Shown here: in pieces, positions 37,850 through 51,400 of the stretch
Position numbering within the stretch: position 1 is the stretch's first letter
Layout of the letters: every line of letters begins with the position of its first letter
Source: Gymnorhina tibicen
Taxonomy: Eukaryota; Chordata; Aves; Passeriformes; Artamidae
Length of the DNA: 64,000 nt
NCBI GenBank assembly: GCA_013399875.1
Contig: VXAZ01008023.1
Coordinates: forward strand, 783,957 to 847,956
Direction of reading: 5' to 3'
Notes under the pieces: generated by a model
What the model was told of the DNA's origin: nothing
The model's input: the letters and a program-made list of their open reading frames with translations, nothing else
The model's database searches: none
Translations under genes and position numbers: made by a program

Positions 37850-38340
37850 AAAAAGAGCAAGAGAAAGGAATTAGAGACAATAAACAATAATTAAAAATAA
37901 CAAACAAACAACAAAAACCAAGAGGAGAGAAAAGAGAAGAAACAGAAGAGATCAGAGAAACCCAAGAAAGATAGAACTGGTTATGGTGTTCTATGAACTC
38001 ACAGGTCTGGCAAAATGAAAGTTCTTAATTACAAGGAAATTCATAATGGGGGAAGGCAAGGTGAGTGTAAAAAAGGCCATTTTAAGTGGTAAATTTTGAA
38101 AAAAACACTACTGAACCTTTGAAGTAGGCCGGAAATTAGGAGGGATTTTTTTTAAAAAAAGAGAGGGGTACTAACTTCTGTATCTGTAAGAAGAGAGCAG
38201 GACAAAAAACCAAACTGAGGAGAGAGCCAAGTGGGGGGTTTTAAAAGCTTTATGTCTTGAGGAAAGATAAAGAGGATCCATGCAAAATGAGAAGTTGAGG
38301 CAGAAGAAAGGAGAGGGTCAGAGATGGTGTCCAACAGGGA
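37850..38340. other. Purine-rich block on the plus strand, with CAAA-rich tract
   Basis: The plus strand is again dominated by A and G (AGAGCAAGAGAAAGG, GAGGAGAGAAAAGAG, GAAGAAACAGAAGAG). It includes an A-rich AAACAAACAAC tract near 37893..37917 and a T8/A7 step near 38145..38160. It resembles the 9.0-10.1 kb block in composition. I could not establish that they are copies of one repeat. Confidence 0.45.
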
Positions 38341-40099
38341 GAAATCATCTTTAGAAAATTTTAGATATGCCCTTGCATCTGATTCATTTAATTACAGATA
38401 TTAATGTACCTACGCAGCAAAAGTAAAATATTTCATCTTACTACACTGTAAGTGGATACTTTTTTCCTATGAAAGGAGAAAAATCATTATTTTGCTTGGC
38501 ACACACTTTAATAACATTAATCATGGTGAAATCTTTTAGTATTACTGCAAGTATAATATAATCCACCAGGAATTCCACTGTAATTAAACTAATTTCATCC
38601 ATATTTGTTACTTTATATTGACATTTCTTTTTCTTTTCTTTCTCATCTGCTTGCAGCATACTTTATACATTCATCACAAAGGTCAGCATAGCTTAATGTA
38701 TTCAATATAAAATTTTTAATGGGAAATCAGACAGTTTAGAAAATAAAAGGATCTTGTCTCTATTGGCCGGTAATGACATTTCCAATTTGACTATCCTCTA
38801 TTTCTTCTTCATGGCAGTGCAGAGTTGTCTCAGCTCCACAGAGACTTGGCGCTGCTATCCAGATTGTGCTAGTGACTACAGAAAATTAGACTCATCCTAG
38901 TCTGGACAAAAAACCCCAAGAACATCCATATTTCTATTTGATACCTATTCAGTCATCTCAGAAGTGAATTGAAGTGTCTGTGTACCACTTCTAACATACC
39001 TTTGAGAAGCTGGACTCTGTCCTTCAGCACCAAGAAAACTGTATTTCTATGGTTTTATCTCTCACCTCTGTGATTGCTAAACACAAGCCACACCTTACAC
39101 ATCAATTTAAATTCCAGCTTTGGTTCTGTATCTACATAAATAAGCGATGCGATCATGGATTTGGTAGGTGAAAGCCTTTTAGGGTAGAAAAATCCTTGCT
39201 GTCATAAGATAGGGAAAAACCCCATAGATCTCCAGCATGTTATTGCAAATTTGGTGGCATGGAGGTTACCATCCTATTGGCAGAGCTCTGGATAAGTGGT
39301 CACTTACAGTAAGGATTTAGAAAGGTCTCTGAACATTAAACCAGCTATCAAGCAGAGAGAATGCAGCCTTGAATTAAAGAATAAGCAGCCCCCTGAGACT
39401 AAGTGTTCTGTGTCCTGGAGATAATAAAATTAAACTTCCTCATGATCTAATGTAAATAAAAAATACTTCAGAATCAAAATTACTCCAAAACACTCTGATA
39501 TGCCTAGTTTTTTAGCTTAGCAGCGTCAGCTGACATGGAAAATTATCAACAATAGTTACATAAATTTGTGGAAACAACTACTATCCAAATATCTCTGTTT
39601 GGAAATCTAGGTCATTCAGTCACAGTTATAAGCTTCATTAGAAATATAATAATCTTCAACCTGCAGCAACCCAGAAGAGTCTTTTTTCAAAGGTGGAGCA
39701 GTGACCTACTTTTTCCTACAATAACTGAGTAGCTAGAGAACACTGGAAAAAGGAAATTTGGGTTGTAACTCTTCTTGAACAGGTGGGGGGGTTTAACTCA
39801 TACCACTTAGATCTCTTAGGACTGTGAGCTAATCACCTCTATATGAGATATTTGGGAAATGGAAGAAGTCCCCTCTGTTGACAATGGGATGGACATGGAA
39901 CGAGTAAAAGAAGGCCATATTCCCATGGGAAGGAACAGATCAAGTCCCTGATCTTTGGCCTTGAAATACTTTCTCTACTATGATTTTCAAATAAAGTAGA
40001 AATGGCGTGCTTCAGATCTCAGGTTAAGATGCCTGCATTTATCTGTCCTCACGTAGGTGTCTATAAGCAATCTAGATAAGAAAACTTTCCCTAAAGCTG
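38341..40099. other. Noncoding single-copy DNA, no gene seen
   Basis: No long frames and no recognised element. Confidence 0.5.
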
Positions 40100-40560
40100 T
40101 TGGAATTGTAGTCAGCACAGTCAGCAGGACCCCTGGCACAGCTGGTAAAATGCCTGCTCTAGAATGGAGCTAATCACTCCCCAGGGTTACGTGACCCAAG
40201 CTCTTCTGTACATCTAATACCTTAATCTGTAAACTGACTGCCCCTCGTTCCCCTGAGGCTCCTGGAAGCAGGACACTTCCCTGCCCTAGGTTCAAGAGCC
40301 CTGTAGCTACTTTGGGTTTCCTTCCTGCCCTGCCTCTTTATGTCTTATGTCTCTCATGCACCAAACTCCCCTGCAGTAATGGTTTAAGAGAAAGCAAACA
40401 TGGGGCCCTCAGGCAGGTAAAAAGCCAGTCTGGTGGCTGGGGAAAGTGGGAACTGCATATAGAAATCTGCTCAGGCTGAGGAGGAGCTTGACTCCAAGAC
40501 TCATAGTTCCCAGGTATGTTGATTGCTAAATAAAGGGTGGGGTTTGACTTCTCCTTTAGT
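40100..40560 (+). other. GC-richer segment ending near an AATAAA
   Basis: C- and G-richer than both flanks and with few CpG. An AATAAA is present at 40529-40534, followed by GGGTGGGGTTTG, a GT-rich stretch like those after polyadenylation sites. This would fit an old LTR or a 3'-end relic, but I recognise neither a family nor a coding frame. Confidence 0.3.
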
Positions 40561-41010
40561 CAGTGAGCAGATACACCAAGAGTGTGTATCATAATGAGGA
40601 AGTTTGGTGCATAGCTAACAACTCAGTCTTGGAAACTGGGCAGGATGCCAGCACTGATCTGCCTAAACCTGAAGTACAGAAGAGCCTGGAAAGAAAATGT
40701 CCCTTTTTGCATTTCTTTTCCCTTTTCCTTTTGAAATCTTACAGTCTATACTGTAAAATGAGTGGTCCTTGACTAAATTGTTTTTTCATGGAAGTCAGGT
40801 GCTCGCACTGTAACTTAGACAGGATTTAGGAGAGCTCATCTATCCTGGAATGTACAGACTTGGTAGACCTGGTTTATAAATAAAATTTTTTTGTGCATTT
40901 TTTTCTGGAAAGTGGATATACACATAAATACATATCTACATCTATATTAAACTAATTATCTTTTCAGAAAGGTACACCAAAGATCCAGCTTCTTTCTTTG
41001 TTTTACATTT

Positions 41011-41050
41011 AAAAAACAACAACCACAACAACAAAAACAACAACAAAAAG
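41011..41050. repeat. Imperfect (AAC)n microsatellite
   Basis: AAC units with CCA and AAA interruptions. Confidence 0.85.
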
Positions 41051-41675
41051 CAGCAAAATAATTATGTGGAAGAATAGTTCATATTTATTTTAGTAGGTGT
41101 TTCAGCACCCAAAGGCTGCAATCATGTCTTACTGCAGCTGTGATGGGGTACCTCTGCTACAAGCCAGGTACCTGGCAATCTGGAAGTGATGCAAACAGAA
41201 TGAAAGGACCAGAGAGCTTGGCATATAACTAACAGGGGAAAAAAAAAACCAAAAAAAACTATCAAGAATTATTTCAGCACTGGAATTGAACCTTTGAAGA
41301 TCAATGCCAATGAAAACATCAGTGTGAAAGATTTTTTAAGCGTTTCTAGAAGATTAGAAGCAGAAGGATTTGATGTGCCTGTAAGGATAATAAAGCAATG
41401 CCTTATTCCAGCAGAGTTTAGGAAATACTGTTCCTGCGCTTCATGCTGGTGAAAGGCATATACAATTTGCCCCATTTCCTATATCTACTTTAAAAAGTCA
41501 TTCTTTCAAAGTGTTTTTTGAATTCAGTAGAATTTCTTGTATCACTGACTTGTCAAAGAAAAATCATAGATGAAAATGCTGCTTTTTCAGGCTAGGCAAT
41601 GTGTAGAACTAACTCTTCAGGCAGTGTAAATCCCAAGAACTGTGTCCTCTATGTCCTAAGACTTGGGCATTTTAA

Positions 41676-41702
41676 TTTTTTTTTGGTTTTTTTTTTTTTT
41701 TT
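41676..41702. repeat. T-rich homopolymer tract
   Basis: Two long T runs separated by GG. Confidence 0.9.
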
Positions 41703-42342
41703 CCACTTACTCTTCATGTAGACATCTAGATATGCTCTCTCCTGAGTATTTGCAGTCTCACATCAAACAAGGATGCCTACACCTTACCATATCTTTATTT
41801 TATGCCCACAAGATATCAGTCAGACAATTTAGAGCAAGTAACTGAGCCCACAGAGAGTCAATATACAGGCAGATAAAAAATGGAACTGGAAACAATCAAG
41901 TGGGTTTACTGCAAAGCACATGCTTTTATCATCAGAGAACCAACTAAGCTGGACTCCCTTATCTTTGTGTTCTGTGACTGGGTTTTCTGTTGTCCGGGGA
42001 GGTGAGTAATGTAGAAAAGATCTTCCTTTGATGAAGTCCTTCTTAAAGTCTCTCTTCTATGCGTGTTTTCTGGCTTAACGTAGCAGCCTATTTCTCTCAG
42101 TTAAGATCAATAACAGAATCTAGATATTTTTCTTTAAACTTACTATTTGTGAACTCTCAACCTTCTGTCAACATTTGTTCTACCTGAACAATGACTCTAA
42201 AAATTTTTAACGGGGACATGTAGGTGAGTAGACATGTATGCTCATGCACAGAAGAAACCAAAAGAATTTACTATAAGAATTAGGATGTTAAAAGACATAA
42301 AATCTACTAAAGAATTTTTTAAATAAAAAACCCCAAACCAAT

Positions 42343-42365
42343 AACAACAACAACAACAACAAAAA
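42343..42365. repeat. (AAC)n microsatellite
   Basis: About six uninterrupted AAC units following AAAAAACCCCAAACC. Confidence 0.9.
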
Positions 42366-45300
42366 CCACCCAGAAAACAACCAACCACAATGTAATGCAC
42401 AGAAATCCTAGGAGACAAGAAAGAAGAAATCAGTAATTCTTATAGAAGGCTATGCATGACAAGCCATAGCAAAATTCCCATAAGAGTGGCAATGTTAAAC
42501 CAACGTAGTTTAAGGCAGTGTAGAAAAATATGCACAAACCAAACAACTTCCCTGCAACACTTCAAGGCCTCCTCAAGACAGAAAAATTCAAAAATTTTTG
42601 CTTTCATAGTCTTATGAAAATAAAGCTAAAATACAACATTTTACTAATATCAGGGATGGAAAAATGTGACAACACAGTGAAGAAAATTCAATCATACTAA
42701 AAAATAAGGGAAAAGTGAGAAGAAAAATTAAATAAATTCTGTAGAGCATAGAGAACAGTGACAAATATATGACAAGAATATTAATCAAAGTGAAATACAG
42801 GTAAACAAGGAGGAACAAGACCTTTTTAGGCTTCATAAGCAGCATTAATTGGATTAAAAGCAAAGGGATGTTTAGTTTGAATGTCCATATGCAATTCTGA
42901 AGAGTAAATTCTAGTGGGCTACACAATAATCTCCTCTGAGGGAATGAGTTTAATATTCAGGTGCTTTACAAAGATCCTCTCCAAAATTACTAAGATGCTA
43001 GTGCAGGAATAACATAACCTGAAAGTGATTCCACCAAGTGAATAAGCAGCTTAAAGAAGGCAAAGTGCCTGAAAACATACCATAGGGAACAGCACTGCAA
43101 TCTAATATATTGAAGGATAGATGAGAATGGTAAAGACTATTTTCCAGCAATCATTTCTACATTACAGTATTAGTAAAAGTTTAATGTTTCAAGTACAGTA
43201 AGATTAATGGATAAATCTTCTTTAACTGAAGGACTTAATCTAATTTACTGTTACCTATATATGTGCTGAACACTTGCTCCTAGTTTTCAGTGGGGAAGCT
43301 GAAAGGTGCACTTTGAATGATTTGTAATTAAACCTAAATCTTACATATAGTGTATCTGATATAGTTCAGACAGTTCCTAGGGCAAAAAATGGTGTTAAAC
43401 AACTTTTCCCCATATAAATATCCCAGAGCTGCAGGTTTTTTGCCTTCCTATTCCACATGGCTGCAGTATTTTATAGTGTCATAGTCACATCTTTGCCCTG
43501 GTTTTACAGGGAGGTTGGAAAGCTCTGAACTGTGGACAGCAGCCCCGCCACAGACAGCAGAAGGATGACTCTGTTCCTGTTCGTGAAACCTTTCTGCAGA
43601 TATAAAGTCGATATTGCTAAACCCAAAACTCTCTTCTTATAATAGTCTCTAGATGAAACATGTTGCAGATAGGAGGAAGCCTTTACCAGAGCTTTTTGTT
43701 GTTTGACAAGTTCCAGGAAATTTAGATTCAACCTGCAAGCTCAGGAACAACTTTGAGTTCTTCAGCACCATATTGGAGCTTAGATGGTATAACACTCTTT
43801 TTGGGATTCAGGACCCAAAGACAGGTCCTGTGCAATATCCTGAAGTGCATGGTAAAAAATGGATTCAGTCAAGAAACATGCCCTTGGGATTTCTCTAGCA
43901 GTTTATCTATTCTATCTTGGAGAAGTTCAAATTGATAAAATTAGAGAGTAATATATTTTAGCTTTACAAAGGTGATGTAAATGTGATGTGCTTGTGATAA
44001 TGAGCACTATAAAATGTTTCTATTAAAAAGATTGAACTAAACAGTCATATGTTTTCAGAAATCAGTGTTGGGCCTTGGCATTTTGGATCTTTAGAAAATC
44101 AAAAGCAATATAGTCTCTATATTATACCAGCTACTGTCTCTGAGATGTCATGCTGTTTGCTTATCATAAATTGGAAAGTAGTAAGTAAGGTATATTCTAT
44201 TTAGTATATCCACTGCCTTCAGCAGAGGCTCAGATCAGCAAAAACCCAAAAAACATAAAAACCAAGCAAACAGAAAAAAAACACCAAAAACATTCTTTTT
44301 TTTTTTCTCAGCAGATGTAATTTCCAGAATCAGTTACTTGACTGTCTGCATGTGATTCTAGATGAGACTAGTTACCACAACTGGTGGCAGCTATTATGCA
44401 TATGAACAGCCTATTTTTGTCAGATCGTTGGTGTAAGAAGCCCTACAACAAAAGGCCCCCTTTTGTCTAATTGGTAGCAAAAGACCCAATTAGGAGGATG
44501 TTTCCCAGGATTTTACCATTAAATGGTAATGATACAGGTACATAGTAACATGTTACTGAAAACAAATGGGAAGGTGAATAATTTTAACTTTAAAAAGATG
44601 ACTTAGAAAAAAGATTTTGGAAGGCTGATGAGTCTTTCAGTCACAGAAGTAACCTGTCTCTTGCACCATTAAAATGTTTGGCTAAAAAAATACAAAACTC
44701 TAAAGCACAGGTATTGTTTTACAAGGAGGTAATTAAATTGCAGAGTCTTCAAAAGGCTGCAATACACACACACATCCCATGTCTTAAAAGTGATTGCAAA
44801 TTGTCTTTTTTAAGTGCAAAACAATTTTCCAATTAATTTACAAAGTAATAAATGAGCACTTAACACTTAGATTTGTGCTTTGAAACTCAGCCACTGAATG
44901 TCCTAAACAGTAAATAAGTACCCTTTGCACATTCTTAAGATGAAATCCTATAATTCCTTGTAGAGGTATCTTTCTCCTGCCAAATCGAACATCCTATCTG
45001 TGATGATGATTAGGTGGAAAATTCATTGTCCAGGTGCTGAGTTCTGCTTGCTAAAAAAATTAAGGAAATCAGTAAGCTTCTGCTGCTATTGTAGTCTAAT
45101 AATTGGTTTCCTACCATAAATGACAAGTCTGTTTTCCTGCAAGTGGCAGCAGCAGCGGCTTGCTTTCTTCCTTTGTGCTTCCACAAAGTTTAATTGTTCC
45201 CATGTTCTGACAATAGTAAGAACTCCACACAACTCAGTTTGGATTGAACATTTAAGGATGGTATCACATTTTTATAGTGACACAGGTAAAAATTAGCGAA

Positions 45301-48300
45301 GTCCACATGTGCTGCACCAGAATTTTATGTCTGTGTTGTGTTTCTTGAAACAGAAAATTTATTTTAAACAGGTATTTACTACTCAGAAAATAGCATGAAA
45401 GAGATTAATATTTTCAATGTGGAAATTCCAGTGTGGGATAAGGCAACTCCAAATGACATTAGCAAATCAAGTCTCCTGAGAACTTCTGGTTGTTACCATG
45501 TTACACATCCTTGGCCACTCAACATGGTAAAAAGATAAATTTCTTCCAGCTTAAGTTGCAAGTGAATGGTTCTTACACCACTTAAAATGGTGGCTCAGAC
45601 TCTTTATATGCCAAACACAACATAATCACAGAAACAGTGAGAATTCTGAGTATAATGTTTTATGTTCTCATGGAAAACTTAGACAGGAAATAGAAATTCC
45701 TCCAACAACGTGGTGTGGGCATTGCCCTTTCTCACTGGTGCTCTGTCTTTGTTTGAATATTAAACAGGCAGGAGAGGAGGGCTGCAACCAATATACAACT
45801 TATCCCTTGAAGAAAAATTAGTTTGGGTGTTATGTTGTGGCCTGTGACCATGTGGGATAATATTTGCCCATTTCCAGTCTATGTTTCAGTTGTCTGTGTC
45901 CAAAGAATGCTGAGGAACACAAGACAGACTGATGACAATATGTACTTCGAATGAAGTCTTAGCATAATATAGTCGCCTGCCTTTATGCAGCCAGTCCTAA
46001 ATGTCCTCTAAATTTCTCTCTTTTGAATAATGACATTTAACTTCTCTATATTGTAAAAGACTTGTATATCACATAAGAATTGTATAAGAATTGAAAGTAT
46101 CTGGAATTTGCTCTGAAAATATAAAAATGTTTAAAAGCTGTCTAAGAGAAAACTAACAAGGAATTTAACAGAACTAAAGCCAAAACCCAGAAATTTATCT
46201 GACAATGTGCAACTAAGGAATATCACTCCAGTTTCCAAAATAAAGGAGTTTTTTTGTGGGGGAGAGGAGGCAGCATGAACAAGAATCTGCCTGTCTGCTA
46301 ATCAGTCCCTCCCTAATAACTTCTGACTGAGCTACTAATTGCAACCAAATTGCATGGAGGGACAGTTCTCTTGAGCATATTAGGTTCCTTCATGTTTCAG
46401 TGACCAATACCACAGAAAGATTTAATCAGAGAGATCCCTGTTGGAGTCCACAGAATTAAAACCCAGATCTGTAAGAGAACAGGACATGTTTGTTCAATTA
46501 CATAGAAACCAAAACATTTTCTGGACTATGAAACCAAATTATATAACAGAAATTAATTTGATGTGAATTCAAATTCTGTAGGAAAGTAAAATAATAATAT
46601 ACAAAGTTTATTTTTTTTGTATTTTTGAATCTCTTTCCTCTGTTCATGATAATGTGACAGTGTAAGCCTGTTGATAACATGAAATTTGCTGTTATTACTT
46701 CCCCCCTTTAAAATAATTCATGGTGGAATCGTTTTTTGCATCTAGCTATTGCAATACTTGCTAGTTTTTGCAATCAAAGAAGCAAGGATCAGAGAACAAC
46801 AAAAAAGTGTCAAACAGTATTTTTTCTCCTTTTTATTCCCCCACCACTAAAACAGAATTTCAACTCAAATGAGAACTTTTAGTGGAATTTGACCAGTTTT
46901 GGTGAAAGTTCACTAGGAAGACTAATCAAGGTAGAGAGTTTATACCGATGGGACTATGAACATCAGAGCCAACACAAAGAATGTTTTATGCTAAATGCAA
47001 ATTCAAGCACTTGCTCTTACCTATTGACTATCCTCAGGCTGATTCATTAAATACATTGAAAAGACTCAGTTCTGCCTCTTGCAGAAAAAAGATACCCTCA
47101 GAATTTTTACATTATTTATGAGATAGAGTTGTTCCTTTTTTTGTCCAGCTCTAATAATGATTCTGGCTTTAGGAAAAATTATTTGCTGTGAAGCTGCCAT
47201 ATGATGCTGTAGATGACTGACAATAAGTGGCCTTGAAAAAAAAAATAGCTTAAAGTAAATCACTTTCTTTTTGAGCACTCTAAAACTCTATAAAGAAATT
47301 TTAGCTAAGGCATTGCAAATAGCCTAAATCCATTCTTCCTATGAGCTCATGGTTCAAAGGACACTTTCATGTTTTTATATTATGTGAAAACTTGTGTAAA
47401 GATTTTCAGTTTTTAAAGAGAGCCTTTCCAAGATTTCTGGGAGATTGCATAAGCAACGTATCTAGTCCTCAGAACAATCCCATAAAACGAATAAACTTTG
47501 ACATACAAGTGTCTGTCACATCTTGAAAGTGTTTAGCTTTTGAGAATGATTTGTAGAAGATTTTTTATTATATGAAATTTTTTCCATCAAAGGAAGTGAC
47601 ATATTTTACTATTAGACGAACTTGTGAAGCCCTCACAAAATAAAAATGTAGGTGTTTTGGAAGGTGAAAGTTTAGTTCTATATGTTGGCATCAGTGTGAA
47701 AACTGAGTTCAGGAGAAAAATTTGCTGAAACTCTGGTTAGTATTGAAAAAAAAGACCTATGGGGCCCAAGAAGCTTGTATTTACTAAATAAGTGTTCCCA
47801 AATCACTATTCATCTACTTTCAAATCTGTATAGAAACACTAAGATAGAACACATCTAACAAGCAGAAAATTGCATTTACTTGCAATAGATAATCTGAGAC
47901 AAAAATGCTCAGGACAAGTGTTATCCTTACAAAAATCAAGAAGCACCTATTTTGTGAAGATGTATGTCTTGCAAATGACTCTTGGAGGTCTGAAACCCTA
48001 TCTTACCATGCTAGATCATGTCAATATCCTTGAGTCCCTGAACCTATTTCTCACACTGAATGAGAATAATAGTCCACCTGGACTTCCTAATAGTCTGCAA
48101 GAAAATTTACCTTCCCAGGGTCACAACCCTATTTATATAAGATATTTTTCAGAACCTCAATTTAATAAAGATCAGGGACTGGATAAGGTCAATGTGTTCT
48201 GAGAGCAAAAGGGAAGTATACCTGGGAAGTGCCTGGTTCCTCATGCTCAGTGATTTTATTGTATAAAGTCATTATATTTTCATTTTTCTTTCTACTGTGA

Positions 48301-48346
48301 GGCTCCTGGAGTCCTAAACAAAGATGCTTGAAGATATCAGCATTTT
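42366..48346. other. Noncoding single-copy DNA, no gene seen
   Basis: About 6 kb without a gene. 42612..42926 on the minus strand is a 104-codon L/I/F-rich frame produced by A-rich plus-strand sequence. 44240..44312 has A-rich DNA followed by a T-run and CTCAGCAG that mimics a splice acceptor but leads into no exon. 47870..48202 is a 110-codon plus frame without a motif. Confidence 0.5.
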
Positions 48347-48402
48347 TATAAAATCATACAATTGTTAAGGTTGGAAAAGGCCTCTAAGATCATCAAGACC
48401 TC
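48347..48402 (-). mobile_element. CR1 LINE 3'-end fragment, minus strand
   Basis: AAAATCATACAATTGTTAAGG then TTGGAAAAGGCCTCTAAGATCATCAAGACC is the complement of a CR1 3' terminus of the type that reads 'gatgatcttagaggtcttttccaacc'. Only the last 55 or so bases of the element are present. Confidence 0.8.
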
Positions 48403-48412
48403 AAAAATTATC

Positions 48413-48444
48413 TACTCCTTATAAAGAGTACTTTATAAGGAGTA
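48413..48444. repeat. Perfect 14-bp hairpin beside a CR1 tail
   Basis: TACTCCTTATAAAG at 48413-48426, loop AGTA, then the exact reverse complement at 48431-48444. A further partial copy, TACTCCTTAT then CTACTACTTATAAAG, continues to about 48466, so a short unit was duplicated in both orientations. Confidence 0.85.
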
Positions 48445-48466
48445 CTCCTTATCTACTACTTATAAA

Positions 48467-51400
48467 GAAAACAATCCAGAAAACAGTTCTATAAATATAT
48501 GATTTTCTTTACATTGCTTTTATTAATTCAGACTCACAGATTAGAAATCTATTGCATGTGAAGACACCTAAACCAATATTTTTAATTCTTCTGTCATGGA
48601 ACATTCTGGCCATTTCAGGCTTTTGACTTGCGTGGTACTTTAAAAGAAGTACTACATCTCTGTCTTCACAAATGTGACTTCTCATCCAAGTGATCCCCAT
48701 AAATATTACTTGCTTAGGATGTATCTAGGAAATGTCACACAGTACCTTGCCCCAAAATAAAATAATTTTCTAGTCATTTAAAGTTTTCTTAAGCAATATA
48801 AACATTTAATATTACGTAGAATATCAAAAAGTAAACAAATAAACCATAAATTATTAAACGTCTAAGCATAGACTTCATATTCAATCTAGAAGTCTGGCAG
48901 AGTTCATTTGCTGTATTAGTTACAGAGAGAACCAACAATTTAAATCAATCTTGATCAGTTAGAAGCAGATTTTAGGTAATGCTATGCTTTTTTTCTCATG
49001 ACAATATAGTGTTACTAGGCCTATGGCATTTCTCTAAACAGATCTTTTCCCACCTATAAATGTTATCTGGGCAGAAGTGACAATTTCTGCTATTTTTCAA
49101 GGAAACTCCTGCATAACACAACAGGGCAGAGCCTATAAATCCTTGGACAGTGGATCATATGAGTTCAGAGCAGCTCTGCTGGATTTTTAGGGACAGGAAG
49201 ACATCAGGGCAAGAAGCTGCCTATGTTTCATTGGCTGCTCAGATATTTACACAGCGCTTGTGTAACAAAATTGCCAGTTCTGGAATCATTGCACATCACT
49301 GTGTAGCTGATGTGTCTGATGCATATGGAACATATTTGGATGCACAGAACAAACACAGGCTTCTCATAAAGCAATGCCCAGTGTGTTAGATGCACCCAAA
49401 TATTGTCAGATATGATGCTTTGTGTGTGTGCACCTATCTCTAGCCAAGAAATTCTGACATAAATATTCAAACCCTTGTGTATACCAAATAAATGGCAGTC
49501 ATGGTCATTGTAAATTTGGCATCCATTGATACATAGTATGGGCTTCTGCTAAAGCAAGTAGTCATTCTATATTTTGCTTTTTCCCTTTTTTTTCCTTTAT
49601 TTTTCTTCTGCACCTAGAGCACTATATCTTATTTGGATTCTTAAAGTCTTGCTTTCATGTGAAATTTCAGAAAGAAATATTTGCTCAACTTGAAAATAGA
49701 AGGCTCTGAGTTCTGGGGTGTTATTTGATAATATTAAAAACCATTGAGAGATTAATAACTAAACAAAAGATTTTCTTAAGAAGAAGAATGACAGTTCAGA
49801 AAAGGAAATGATACTGTATACAAAGTGATGACTTAAATTCATTTAAAGAAACCCCCATAGGAGAATTTTCTCTAAAGGGAAGAAAATTCTCCAGTCCCTG
49901 TACCTACTGTTACAAGTTTAGAAGAATAAACTAGTTGCAAGATGAGGGTCAAAGATATAATAAGTGTCAAGGAGATGTTCAAAAGTTCGAGAGTTGAAAA
50001 AGTAGGTAGCACTAAGTTTAAAGCGATTTTTTAAAATTCTATTTGTCTATGTCAGGAAAAAAGTTTACCAAAACACTGTTAGATTCTCATATGATGGTTT
50101 TCAAAAGAATTTAAAAAAAACAATGAAGTAGCTAGCATAACACATTTGACACTAATATAATTAAGTTTCTTTCCACTAGGAAATCAGCTAGAGGTTTGGA
50201 TCAAAAAACTCTCCAAGTGGTTTCCACAGGGCTCTGGCTATCTATTGTGACTATCAAGGGACAGTTTCCTCTATGGGCTAAAGGACTGAAATCTGCTTTA
50301 TGGAATCCAGACTTTGCCTTAAACTTTGATCTACTTTAATCTTTCATCTCTGCTAGAAAAAAAATCTTCAAAATAAAAAAAAAACCACAAACCAGAATTA
50401 TTTTTTGAACCACAGCTCACTGTAGATTGGAAATAAGTAGTAGGCATGAAATAAAGAGTTGTGCCTGAAGTCAGTATGGTTCAGATCGGAATCTCCCTGA
50501 CTCTACAATTGTATCCTGAAACTGCCCCCAATTTGCTGTAGCATTTTCCCAAAGCAAACACCTTAAGACTAGAAATGTTTTCAGTGTTTGGTAGATTTTT
50601 CTGGTTTCACCCTCATTTAAGGCAGCATCCTTTTCTGAATAACTGACTTAGTAATATCAACAACATCTTTAAGTATGTTTTAGCATATTTAGGAGATATC
50701 CAGAGCATTAATAACTTGCTATTTAACCCAGAAAACTGGTTCATACTGATCTATATATGATATGGAAGTTCAGGACCAATGTATGGGAATAAAATGGACA
50801 GAATCAGGAACTCCTCTGAGCCTTGGCAGCTGCATTTGATGCCAGCAAAAAAACAACCGTATGTTCAGGGTTAGTAAAAGCATGTTTTGGGAATTTGATC
50901 AGGGACAAGCCAGTATGTGGGATCCCAATGGTCCTAGCTACTCCTGAGAACAGGGGATGGAGATTGTCAGTAACTTGTAGAAAGAAAGGACTTTTTCATC
51001 AGACAGGCTTGTAACTTCCAGGATTCATGATGAGTCAACAGGTCTCCAAGGATCCAAAGTACTTTGAAGATTATGGGTCAGGAGGGAGTAGAAAGAGAAG
51101 GTTTTAAGCCAAAAGGAAGAAAAAAATGAAAGAAAGAGTACAAAGCTCTAGCTAGTTGTTTTCTGGCTAGAATTATATTGTGGGGTTTTTTCTCTATTTG
51201 AATTCTTCTGTTTTCATCCAGGGGACAGTCTCTTACTAGCTTTTTGGCTTCATTATGATGGGACTAACTGGTTTGGAAAACAGGAGGTACATAAGGGTGT
51301 TACTGCCATTCTCAGGGCAGCTAAAACTTCACGCTTGAGCCACCTATCCATCCTGTGTCAGCTCTAAAAAAGGAGAAAAGCAGTGTGGATAAGCATGCTA

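Larger units (their letters stand above)
40561..42342. other. Noncoding DNA with low-complexity tracts
   Basis: Holds an AAC-rich tract (41011..41050), A-runs broken by CC (41239..41260) and a T9-GG-T16 tract (41676..41702). No gene. Confidence 0.6.

Noticed and set aside
44291..44330. Polypyrimidine tract plus CAG resembling a 3' splice site
   Set aside because: The downstream sequence meets a stop almost at once in the obvious frame and no donor or coding exon follows.
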